A DNA stretch of 64,000 nucleotides from DAHUYF01 sp035945115 (lineage in GTDB: Bacteria > Pseudomonadota > Alphaproteobacteria > ATCC43930 > CGMCC-115725). The translations under genes were made by a program, and so were the position numbers. Of the stretch, positions 44,137-51,686 are shown piece by piece (position 1 is the stretch's first letter; every line of letters begins with the position of its first letter). The DNA is taken from contig DASZAN010000003.1 of assembly GCA_035945115.1 (NCBI GenBank), positions 11,356 through 75,355 of the forward strand, in the 5' to 3' direction. The notes beneath the pieces were generated by a model. It did no database searches. It was not told the origin of the DNA and worked only from the letters and a program-made list of their open reading frames with translations.

Positions 44137-45314
44137 CCCGTGGTCGCGTATCGATCGAAGAGGCGATGGTGTTCATCGAGAGCGAAGCGGTCGGTCATGC
44201 CGGCAATGTAATCGGCGACGATTCGCGCCGTCTCCGGCCGGCCGACATCCTGGGCGTGCTGACGCCACTCTGTCGGCAAGCAGTAGGGCTCCTCGAGCAA
44301 GAGGCGGAAGAGCTCGTGGACAATGCGCCGCGCCTTCGATGCCATGCGATTGACGCGGTAGTGCCGGTACATGCGCTCGAAGAGGAAATGCTTCAACGCC
44401 TTATCGTGCTCACGCATCGCTTCGGAAAAAGCGATGACCGGTGCGCCCAAGCGGCGCAGCTCGTCGCTGCTTTTGACGCCGGCATCGGCGAGGCGGCGGC
44501 CACTCTCGGCGACGAGATCGGACACCATGCGATCGATGAGGCGGCGGATCGTCTCGTGCACGAGCCGCGGCTCGTCGAGGCCGGGATGGCGCGCGCTCAC
44601 CTCGCGCAGGACCGGACCCACCAGCGCCACCGCGTCGAGGTCGCGCAGGGTGAAGAGGCCGGCGCGAAGCCCGTCGTCGATATCGTGGTTGTTGTAGGCG
44701 ATGTCGTCCGAGAGCGCCGCCACCTGCGCCTCGGCGCTCGGCCATGTGGCGAGCTCGAGATCGTGACGGCGCACATAAGCCGCGATCGAGGCGGGAAGTG
44801 GCTTCGCCTCGGCTTTTCCGATGAGCGGCCCGTTGTGCTTCACCGTTCCTTCGAGCGCCTCCCAGGTGAGGTTGAGGCCGTCGAAGCCGGCATAGCGCCG
44901 CTCGAGCCGGGTGAGGATGCGCAGTGTCTGATCATTGTGGCCGAAGCCGCCATAAGGCTCCATCGCCGCGGCGAGCGCGTCTTCGCCAGCATGGCCAAAG
45001 GGCGTGTGGCCCAAATCGTGCGCCAACGCCAATGCTTCCGCCAAGTCCTCGTTGAGGCCGAGCGCGCGGCTGATGGTGCGCGCAATTTGCGCCACTTCGA
45101 GACTGTGCGTCAGTCGCGTGCGGTAGTGGTCGCCCTCGTGATAGACGAAAACTTGCGTCTTGTATTGGAGCCGCCGGAACGCGGTGGAATGAATGATCCG
45201 GTCGCGGTCGCGCTGAAAAGCGGTGCGTGACGGGCTTTCCGGTTCCGGATGGAGTCGGCCGCGACTCGCTTCCGGACGGCAGGCGTAAGGCGCAAGCGGC
45301 GCCGGCGTCATCAT
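44133..45314 (-). CDS. dgt: Deoxyguanosinetriphosphate triphosphohydrolase-like HD protein
   Basis: A 393-residue HD-domain phosphohydrolase that hydrolyses dNTPs to nucleosides and triphosphate. The metal-binding HD pattern is seen in YRTRLTHSLEVAQIARTI and LALAHDLGHTPFGHAGE, with ALSDDIAYNNHDIDDGLRAG giving the later Asp. The first 30 residues form the usual variable N-terminus. Two Met codons lie together at the start. It overlaps argS by 4 bases and is divergent from erpA. Confidence 0.95.
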   Translation of the reverse strand: MMTPAPLAPYACRPEASRGRLHPEPESPSRTAFQRDRDRIIHSTAFRRLQYKTQVFVYHEGDHYRTRLTHSLEVAQIARTISRALGLNEDLAEALALAHDLGHTPFGHAGEDALAAAMEPYGGFGHNDQTLRILTRLERRYAGFDGLNLTWEALEGTVKHNGPLIGKAEAKPLPASIAAYVRRHDLELATWPSAEAQVAALSDDIAYNNHDIDDGLRAGLFTLRDLDAVALVGPVLREVSARHPGLDEPRLVHETIRRLIDRMVSDLVAESGRRLADAGVKSSDELRRLGAPVIAFSEAMREHDKALKHFLFERMYRHYRVNRMASKARRIVHELFRLLLEEPYCLPTEWRQHAQDVGRPETARIVADYIAGMTDRFALDEHHRLFDRYATTG

Positions 45315-45466
45315 GGCCGGACCCTATCCCTCATCCCCGCCCATTGCAACGCTCGCGGCGTGCGTGCACAAGGAAATGGCTGATCGACTCGACGGTTGCG
45401 GCGGGTTTGACAAAACCGCGCGATTTCCTACATAGAAATCGCCAGGTCGATGAGGAGAGATTAACC

Positions 45467-45823
45467 ATGGCCGAAGGCACGGCTGCTTTGCCCGACGGCG
45501 TGCGCTTGAGCGAGAGCGCCGCGCGTCGCGTCGCCGAGCTGAAGCGTCTGGAGGACCGGCCGCATGCCTTTCTACGCCTCGCGGTCTCCGGCGGCGGCTG
45601 CTCCGGCTTCCAATACGGCTTCAGCTTCGACGAGACGCGACAGGCGGACGATCTCGTCTTCGAGCGCGATGGCGTGGGGCTGGTGATCGATTCTGTCTCG
45701 CTCGAGCTGGTGAAGGGTGCGGAGATCGACTTCGTCGAGGACCTCATGGGCGCCTCGTTCCAGGTCAAGAACCCCAATGCCGCGTCATCCTGCGGATGCG
45801 GCAATTCATTCTCGATCGGTTGA
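45467..45823 (+). CDS. erpA: Iron-sulfur cluster insertion protein, A-type
   Basis: A 118-residue A-type Fe-S carrier. The three conserved Cys are present: GGGCSGFQYGFSF and SSCGCGNSFSIG. The FVEDLMGASFQVKNPNA segment matches ErpA/IscA. ATG 45467 follows a good GAGGAGAGA ribosome site. Divergent from dgt. A terminator with T-run follows directly. ErpA and IscA are hard to separate by eye; the erpA call rests on the short polar N-terminal extension and context. Confidence 0.88.
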   Translation: MAEGTAALPDGVRLSESAARRVAELKRLEDRPHAFLRLAVSGGGCSGFQYGFSFDETRQADDLVFERDGVGLVIDSVSLELVKGAEIDFVEDLMGASFQVKNPNAASSCGCGNSFSIG

Positions 45824-45845
45824 GTGGTCGGTCCGGGAGTTGACA

Positions 45846-45869
45846 AGCCCCGCTTCGGCGGGGCTTTTT
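45846..45869 (+). terminator. Intrinsic terminator after erpA
   Basis: AGCCCCGC and GCGGGGCT form an 8-bp stem around a TTCG tetraloop, followed by TTTTT at 45865-45869. The next gene, xth, begins only 7 bases after the run. Confidence 0.92.
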
Positions 45870-45876
45870 GCGTATC

Positions 45877-46665
45877 GTGACCAAGATCGCCACCTTCAAC
45901 GTCAACTCCATCAAGGTTCGCCTGCCTATTCTGCTCGCCTGGCTCGAGCGGGCAAAGCCGGACATCGTCTGCCTGCAAGAGATCAAATGCCCGGCCGCGG
46001 AGCTTCCCGCGCTCGAGCTCAAGGGCCTCGGCTATCACGTCGAGGCGGTCGGGCAGCGCGGCTACAACGGCGTGGCGATTCTCTCGACGGAGCCGGCGCG
46101 CGACGTGGTGAAGGCGCTGCCCGGCGACGGCGCCGACGACCAAGCGCGCTATATCGAGGCCTCGATCGGCGATCTCCGCGTGGCCTCGCTCTATCTCCCC
46201 AACGGCAATCCGGTCGAGAGCGATAAATTCCCCTACAAGCTTGCCTGGATGGCGCGCCTCAAAGCGCATGCGGCATCGCTGCTCCAGCGCGAGATCCCCT
46301 TCGTCCTTGCGGGCGACTTCAACGTCTGCCCGACCGACGACGACGTCCACGATCCCGCCAGTTGGCGCGGCGATGCGTTATGCCGGCCAGAATCGCGCAA
46401 CCGTTTTCGCGCCCTTCTCCACCTCGGGCTCACCGATGCCTTTCGCGTCTTTCACCGCGAGCCGCACCGCTACAGCTTTTGGGATTATCAGCAGGGACGC
46501 TGGTATCGCGATGAAGGCCTGCGCATCGATCATTTGTTGCTATCGCCGCAAGCCGCCGACCGGCTCGTCGCCGCCGATATCGACAAAGAGCCGCGCGGCA
46601 AGGACAAAGCGTCAGATCACACGCCCGTGTGGTGCGAGATCGGTGCCGAGTCGGACCGGAGTTAG
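45877..46665 (+). CDS. xth: Exodeoxyribonuclease III
   Basis: A 262-residue AP endonuclease/3'-exonuclease of base-excision repair. Motifs: KIATFNVNSIKVRLPILLAW, DIVCLQEIKCP (metal-ligand Glu), VLAGDFNVCPTDDDV (Asp/Asn), and LRIDHLLLS with SDHTPVW (catalytic Asp-His). GTG 45877 gives the standard N-terminus, and a TTG at 45868 lies inside the terminator T-run. No ribosome site is visible upstream. The gene meets the next one tail to tail with a 4-base overlap. Confidence 0.95.
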   Translation: MTKIATFNVNSIKVRLPILLAWLERAKPDIVCLQEIKCPAAELPALELKGLGYHVEAVGQRGYNGVAILSTEPARDVVKALPGDGADDQARYIEASIGDLRVASLYLPNGNPVESDKFPYKLAWMARLKAHAASLLQREIPFVLAGDFNVCPTDDDVHDPASWRGDALCRPESRNRFRALLHLGLTDAFRVFHREPHRYSFWDYQQGRWYRDEGLRIDHLLLSPQAADRLVAADIDKEPRGKDKASDHTPVWCEIGAESDRS

Positions 46666-47249
46666 AACTTGATCCCGTAGCGCAAGCGCAAATTGTCGCT
46701 GGCTTCGCCGCCCCTGAGCTCGGGCGCGTGCTCTTGGGCGAGCGACAAGGACAGGCTCTGCTGCTCGCCCAGGTGATATCCGAACTGCAGGGCGCCATGC
46801 AGCATCAACGGCGGTCCGAAAAAGCGGCGCTGCGGCGGCTCGTTGGCGGTGGTGCCGACATCGGAGCTGCCGGCGACGCCGATGTTGCTGAACACGGTGC
46901 CGCTATCGAAAAGATTCCAGGTGAGGCCGGCATAGGCGCGGTTGGTGCCGGTCGCGCGATCGAAGCCGAAGCCGAATTGCGGGCGCGGCGAGAAGAGGAA
47001 GCTGAAGCCGTTGGCATCCGGGCTCGCCAATGCGATTTCGAAATTGCCGCTGCCGCCGAGCGCGGGCGCGGGTGGCGTGCTCGGAAGGAAATCGAGATGG
47101 AACTCGGGAAGCGGGGCGCCGCCGCGCTGCAGCGTGCCGCCGAGGTTGATCGGTTGCGTCTGCCCACCCGCAAACGCCGCGCCCGCGCTCGCCATCAGGG
47201 CGGTCGTGATGGCGGCGCAAGCGAAATGATGGATGGGCTTGCCGCGCAT
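46662..47249 (-). CDS. Outer-membrane beta-barrel protein, acyloxyacyl hydrolase (PagL)-like
   Basis: A 195-residue protein with a signal peptide ending GAAFAG and alternating hydrophobic strands (GNFEIALAS, FSFLFSPRPQFGFGF, AYAGLTWNLF, LHGALQFGYHLGEQQSLSLS) closing with an aromatic C-terminus LRLRYGIKF, typical of outer-membrane barrels. The last strands resemble PagL-type lipid A deacylases. The active-site His would lie in AQEHAPELRGG, but the H-x-S Ser is not there, so catalysis is doubtful. Overlaps the PilZ gene by 1 base. Confidence 0.65.
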   Translation of the reverse strand: MRGKPIHHFACAAITTALMASAGAAFAGGQTQPINLGGTLQRGGAPLPEFHLDFLPSTPPAPALGGSGNFEIALASPDANGFSFLFSPRPQFGFGFDRATGTNRAYAGLTWNLFDSGTVFSNIGVAGSSDVGTTANEPPQRRFFGPPLMLHGALQFGYHLGEQQSLSLSLAQEHAPELRGGEASDNLRLRYGIKF

Positions 47250-47587
47250 CAGCGCCGCCTGACCAGCCGCCGCGCGAGCGCGCGGTCGAGTTTCCCGACC
47301 GCGAGCGGCGAAAGATTGTGGAAGCGGAACGCGATGACACCGGCCGCCTCATCCCGGCGCACCACCGCGGCGCTGAACGGGAACCCCTCCGCACCGGCGA
47401 TGCGCAGCGTGCCCGTCACGAGCGCACCAGGCTCGACCGGCAGCTTTGCCGTGAGTTGGAACCCGCCGAGCGACCAATTGTCGGAGGCATAGTCCTGGCC
47501 GTCGATGGCGACCGTGAGAAGCGGTTGTGCATAGCGTCGGTCGCGCCGAGCCTCTTGGCGGTCGAAATTGGTACGAGAGGTGCGCAT
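47249..47587 (-). CDS. PilZ-domain protein
   Basis: A 112-residue protein made up of one PilZ domain. RQEARRDRRYAQPLLTVAI carries the RxxxR c-di-GMP-binding motif and SDNWSLGGFQLTAKLP is the (D/N)xSxxG motif, both intact. It is therefore a likely cyclic-di-GMP receptor with no attached output domain. Its stop overlaps the start of the barrel protein gene by 1 base, so the two may be coregulated. Confidence 0.85.
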   Translation of the reverse strand: MRTSRTNFDRQEARRDRRYAQPLLTVAIDGQDYASDNWSLGGFQLTAKLPVEPGALVTGTLRIAGAEGFPFSAAVVRRDEAAGVIAFRFHNLSPLAVGKLDRALARRLVRRR

Positions 47588-47750
47588 AGCTTCACCCGAT
47601 CGCTAACGCGATTACATTCTACTAGCACAGAATAAACAAGCAGTTTCGCCTTTTTGGCGGCGGCGAAGGTGGGTCTGCGAGTCGTCCGTGCCGGTTGGTT
47701 GTAGCGGAATCCCGCAAAAACAGCAATCTCTTTCAGAATCAAGTCTTTAA

Positions 47751-48818
47751 CTAATATTCCTTAACCATGACATCGGCGGGATCGCCAGGATAGCGATGCT
47801 CCTGGCCGTTTATGTCTGCGATTGTCCATCGCTCCTCGCCATCCATTTGAGCATAGCGCGGCCCGACCGGCACCTTGCCGTGGCCGCCGGGCAGGTCGAG
47901 CACGTAGGTCGGCTGGCAAAGGCCCGAGACTCGGCCGCGCAGCTCGCGCATCAGCGCCTGCCCCTCGGCAATGCTCAAGCGGAAGGAAGCCGTGCCCGGC
48001 GCCGGATCGGGATGGTGGAGGTAATAAGGTTTGACCCGCATGGCGACGAGGCCGCGCAAAAGCGCCGTCAATGTCACAACATCGTCGTTGATGCCGCGGA
48101 GCAACACGCTCTGGCCCAGCAGGGGTATTCCAGCGGCAGCGAGCCGCCGACAAGCGATGCGGGCGGCGGGCGTGAGCTCGCGCGGATGGTTGGCGTGGAT
48201 CGCTACATAAACTGCCTTTTCGGCGGCGAGCGCGGCCACAAGCTGGGCGGTGACGCGGCGCGGCGCGACGATCGGCACGCGGGTATGAAAGCGGATGACG
48301 TTGAGATGGGGGATCGCTTCGAGCGCCCGCATGATGGTGCGCAGGCGCCGCGGCGACAGTAGGAAAGGGTCGCCGCCGGTGACGATCACCTCCCAGATTT
48401 CAGGTCGTCCACGGATGTAGTCGAGAGCCGCTCCGAGGTCTGCATCGCTCAAGCTCTCGCCTTCGGGACCCACTTGTTCGCGCCGAAAGCAAAAGCGGCA
48501 ATAGACCGGGCAGACATGCGTCGGCTTCAGCAAGACACGGTCGGGATAGCGATGGACGATGCCCTTCACCGGCGAGAGGCGGCGATCACCGATGGGATCG
48601 CTCCGCTCGTCCGGCGCGGTGACGAGTTCGGCCTCGGTCGGCACGAATTGGCGGGCGATGGGATCGGCGGGATCGCCGGGATCAATAAGCGCCGCCATGT
48701 CAGGCGAAATGGCGACGGCAAAGCGAACGGCCACGGCGTCGATATCACGCCTGCGCTCGGGCGGCACGAGACCCGCGGCGACAAGTTCCTCCGCGCGACG
48801 CAGCGTGCGTTTCGTCAT
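47751..48818 (-). CDS. KamA-family radical SAM aminomutase-like protein (EpmB type)
   Basis: A 355-residue radical SAM enzyme. The cluster motif CxxxCxxC is CPVYCRFC in LLKPTHVCPVYCRFCFRREQ, with VIVTGGDPFLL as the SAM-binding GGDP motif and PYYLHHPDPAPGTASFR near the end for pyridoxal-phosphate/lysine-type sites. The family includes lysine 2,3-aminomutase and EpmB, which makes beta-lysine for elongation factor P. The length matches EpmB-like proteins, but no epmA or efp gene is nearby. It lies 6 bases downstream of ilvD. Confidence 0.88.
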   Translation of the reverse strand: MTKRTLRRAEELVAAGLVPPERRRDIDAVAVRFAVAISPDMAALIDPGDPADPIARQFVPTEAELVTAPDERSDPIGDRRLSPVKGIVHRYPDRVLLKPTHVCPVYCRFCFRREQVGPEGESLSDADLGAALDYIRGRPEIWEVIVTGGDPFLLSPRRLRTIMRALEAIPHLNVIRFHTRVPIVAPRRVTAQLVAALAAEKAVYVAIHANHPRELTPAARIACRRLAAAGIPLLGQSVLLRGINDDVVTLTALLRGLVAMRVKPYYLHHPDPAPGTASFRLSIAEGQALMRELRGRVSGLCQPTYVLDLPGGHGKVPVGPRYAQMDGEERWTIADINGQEHRYPGDPADVMVKEY

Positions 48819-48824
48819 CGCCCC

Positions 48825-50561
48825 TCAAATGTCGGCGTAGACATGCGTCTCCGCTTTGGCGCCGGGATGCGTGACGGCGCCCTTCTCGGCGTCGCCCACG
48901 GTCTGCGCATACTTCCAGAGCGCGCCCGACTGATAGTCGTGGCGGCGCGGCTTCCAGGCCTTGCGCCGCTCGGCGAGCTCGGCATCGCTGAGCTCGGCCG
49001 CGAGGGTCCCTTCGACAGCATCGATGACGATCCTGTCGCCGTCGCGCAGCAAGCCGATCGGCCCGCCCACGGCCGCCTCGGGACCGACATGGCCGATGCA
49101 GAAGCCGCGCGTCGCACCCGAGAAGCGGCCATCGGTGATGAGCGCCACCTTGTCGCCCATGCCCTGGCCATAGATGGCGGCGGTGGTCGAGAGCATCTCG
49201 CGCATGCCGGGACCGCCACGCGGCCCTTCGTAGCGGATGACGATCACCTCCCCTTCCCGGTAATCGCGGCGCTCGACGGCGGCAAAGGCGTCCTCCTCGC
49301 AATCGAAGCAGCGCGCGGGGCCCGCGAATTTGAGCTTCTTCATGCCCGCGACCTTCACGATGGCGCCTTGCGGCGCAAGATTGCCGCGCAGGCCGACGAC
49401 ACCGCCGGTTGGCGAAATCGGATTGCTCGTCGGACGCACCACATCTTGGTTCTTCGGCAGCACCGTATCGCGGAGGTTCTCCGCAAGGGTCTTGCCGGTG
49501 ACGGTGATGCAGTCGCCGTGCAGATACCCGCCGTCGAGCAGCGCCTTCATGAGTACGGGAACGCCGCCCACGTCGTAGAGGTCCTTGGCCACATAGGGTC
49601 CGCTCGGCTTCAAGGGGGAGATATAGGGCGTGCGCTTGAAGATCTCCGCCACGGCGTGAAGATCAAACTCGATCCCCGCTTCATGCGCGATCGCCGGCAG
49701 ATGGAGCGCGCCGTTGGTCGAGCCGCCGGAGGCCGCCACCACCATCGCCGCATTCTCGAGCGCTTTGCGCGTGACGATATCGCGCGGACGAAGGCGGCGA
49801 CGCAGCAGCGCCATCACCGCCTCGCCGGAGGCTTCAGCGAAGCGGTCGCGCGATTCATAAGGCGCGGGCGCGCCCGCCGAGCCCGGCAAGGCAAGACCGA
49901 TCGCCTCGGAGACGCAGGCCATGGTGTTGGCGGTGTACTGCCCGCCGCAGGAGCCCGCAGAAGGACAGGCGACGCATTCGAATTCGTGAAGTTCCTCGTC
50001 GCTCATGAGTCCCGCGCTATGCGCGCCAACCGCTTCGAAGAGATCGCCCACGGCGACATCGCGACCGCGGAAGCGGCCCGGCAGGATCGAGCCGCCATAC
50101 ATGAAGACCGCCGGCACGTTGAGGCGCACCATCGCCATCATCAGGCCGGGCAGCGACTTGTCGCAGCCGGCAAAGCCCACCATCGCGTCATAGCAGTGGC
50201 CGCGCATGGTGAGCTCGACGCTATCGGCGATCACCTCGCGCGAGACGAGCGATGACTTCATGCCGGCATGACCCATGGCGATGCCGTCGGTCACCGTGAT
50301 GGTGGTGAATTCGCGCGGCGTCCCGCCGGCGGCCGCCACCCCTTTCTTCGCCGCCTGCGCTTGGCGCGAGAGCGCGATGTTGCAGGGCGCCGCCTCGTTC
50401 CATGTCGTCGCCACGCCGATGAGCGGCTGCGCGATCTGCTCGTCGCTCAAGCCCATGGCGTGGAGATAGGAGCGATGCGGCGCCCGCTGCGGGCCCACGG
50501 TGACGTGGCGGCTCGGCAGCTTTGATTTGTCGAACGGTTGCTTCCTCACGTCATCGGGCAT
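48825..50561 (-). CDS. ilvD: Dihydroxy-acid dehydratase
   Basis: A 578-residue Fe-S dehydratase of branched-chain amino acid and pantothenate synthesis. Cluster-binding Cys lie in VGFAGCDKSLPGLMMAM, CVACPSAGSCGGQYTANTM and the GPARCFDCEEDAFAAV segment. ATG 50561 gives MPDDVRKQPFDKSKLPSRHV and the substrate-side RYEGPRGGPGMREML is intact. It is divergent from the SPFH protein and precedes the KamA-like gene by 6 bases. Confidence 0.97.
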   Translation of the reverse strand: MPDDVRKQPFDKSKLPSRHVTVGPQRAPHRSYLHAMGLSDEQIAQPLIGVATTWNEAAPCNIALSRQAQAAKKGVAAAGGTPREFTTITVTDGIAMGHAGMKSSLVSREVIADSVELTMRGHCYDAMVGFAGCDKSLPGLMMAMVRLNVPAVFMYGGSILPGRFRGRDVAVGDLFEAVGAHSAGLMSDEELHEFECVACPSAGSCGGQYTANTMACVSEAIGLALPGSAGAPAPYESRDRFAEASGEAVMALLRRRLRPRDIVTRKALENAAMVVAASGGSTNGALHLPAIAHEAGIEFDLHAVAEIFKRTPYISPLKPSGPYVAKDLYDVGGVPVLMKALLDGGYLHGDCITVTGKTLAENLRDTVLPKNQDVVRPTSNPISPTGGVVGLRGNLAPQGAIVKVAGMKKLKFAGPARCFDCEEDAFAAVERRDYREGEVIVIRYEGPRGGPGMREMLSTTAAIYGQGMGDKVALITDGRFSGATRGFCIGHVGPEAAVGGPIGLLRDGDRIVIDAVEGTLAAELSDAELAERRKAWKPRRHDYQSGALWKYAQTVGDAEKGAVTHPGAKAETHVYADI

Positions 50562-50755
50562 GGCGGCCTCCGGGAAAATGCGCTGTTTGGCGCACCATAC
50601 CGAGCCCTGCCGCGCTTTGCCTAGACCGCGCACCCCCTCGACCGGGCGCTATCGAGTCTTTACTTGGGGTAAACGCTTTCCAAGCGAGATTCCGGCCCGC
50701 ATTCGCCCCGGTGTCGCGATCGATCAGGTACAGGCCCTCAAGCGTCGGAGAGAAC

Positions 50756-51670
50756 ATGATGGACCCGGTCTCAGTTATGCTCCTGCAATGGTCGCTCTAC
50801 GGCGTTATTCTCTTGTTCATTCTCGCCGTCATTGCGTCAAATTGCTTCTCCGTCGACCAACAGACCGTCCGCATGATCACGCGGTTCGGCAAATATGCGC
50901 GTACGGCTACCGCGGGGCTCAACGTCAAATTACCTTTCATCGAAGCCAAGTCGAGGCCGCTCAGCCTGCGGACCGAGCAGCACATCGTCAAAGTCGAGAG
51001 CATCACCAAGGACAAGGTGACGGTCACACTGGAAATCAGCGTGCAGTCGCGGGTGATTCCCGCCAACGCCTATGAAGCCTTCTATAAGCTCGCAGACCCG
51101 GCCAAGCAGATCGAATCCTATGTGTTCGACGCCGTGCGCTCCAAAGTTCCGGAGATGGAGCTCGACGAAGTCTTCCAAAACAAGGGCGAAATCGCCGGCG
51201 CCGTCGAGACGGAACTCAAGCAGGACATGGCCGAATACGGCTTCGAGATTCAGCGGGCATTGGTCACCGAAATCACGCCGAACCAGAAGGTCGTCGATGC
51301 GATGAACGACATCAATGCGGCGCAGCGCGAGCAGATCGCCGCCACGGCGCGGGGCGAAGCAAACAAAACCTTGGTCATCAAGCAAGCGGAGGCCGAAGCG
51401 GCACAGAAAAAGCTCCGGCGTGAAGGCGTCGCCGCAGAACGCGAGGCGATTGCAACTGGAATCAGGAATTCCCTCCAAACCATCAAGGACGCCGGCGTCC
51501 CGATCGACGAGGTCCTGCGGATTCTCATGACGGCGCAAGGATTCGACGCGATGCGAGACATGGCCGCTACCGGCAAGTCGACGATCATCTTCGCTCCCAA
51601 CGCACCCGACGGATTTGCGAAGATGTTCACGGCGCTGGCGGGCGCGGAAGTCGCGAGCACGACGGCCTAG
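50756..51670 (+). CDS. SPFH/band-7 (stomatin-like) membrane protein
   Basis: A 304-residue protein with an N-terminal membrane segment (LLQWSLYGVILLFILAVIAS) and a band-7 domain: FSVDQQTVRMITRFGKYART, LSLRTEQHIVKVESITKDKV and VPEMELDEVFQNKGEIAGAV. A C-terminal Ala/Glu/Gln-rich helical stalk follows. Such proteins form membrane-bound rings around membrane domains or proteases; a NfeD partner gene is not adjacent. Start ATG 50756 follows CGGAGAGA. It ends 16 bases before valS, tail to tail. Confidence 0.9.
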   Translation: MMDPVSVMLLQWSLYGVILLFILAVIASNCFSVDQQTVRMITRFGKYARTATAGLNVKLPFIEAKSRPLSLRTEQHIVKVESITKDKVTVTLEISVQSRVIPANAYEAFYKLADPAKQIESYVFDAVRSKVPEMELDEVFQNKGEIAGAVETELKQDMAEYGFEIQRALVTEITPNQKVVDAMNDINAAQREQIAATARGEANKTLVIKQAEAEAAQKKLRREGVAAEREAIATGIRNSLQTIKDAGVPIDEVLRILMTAQGFDAMRDMAATGKSTIIFAPNAPDGFAKMFTALAGAEVASTTA

Positions 51671-51686
51671 TGAAAGTCGGTCGCGG

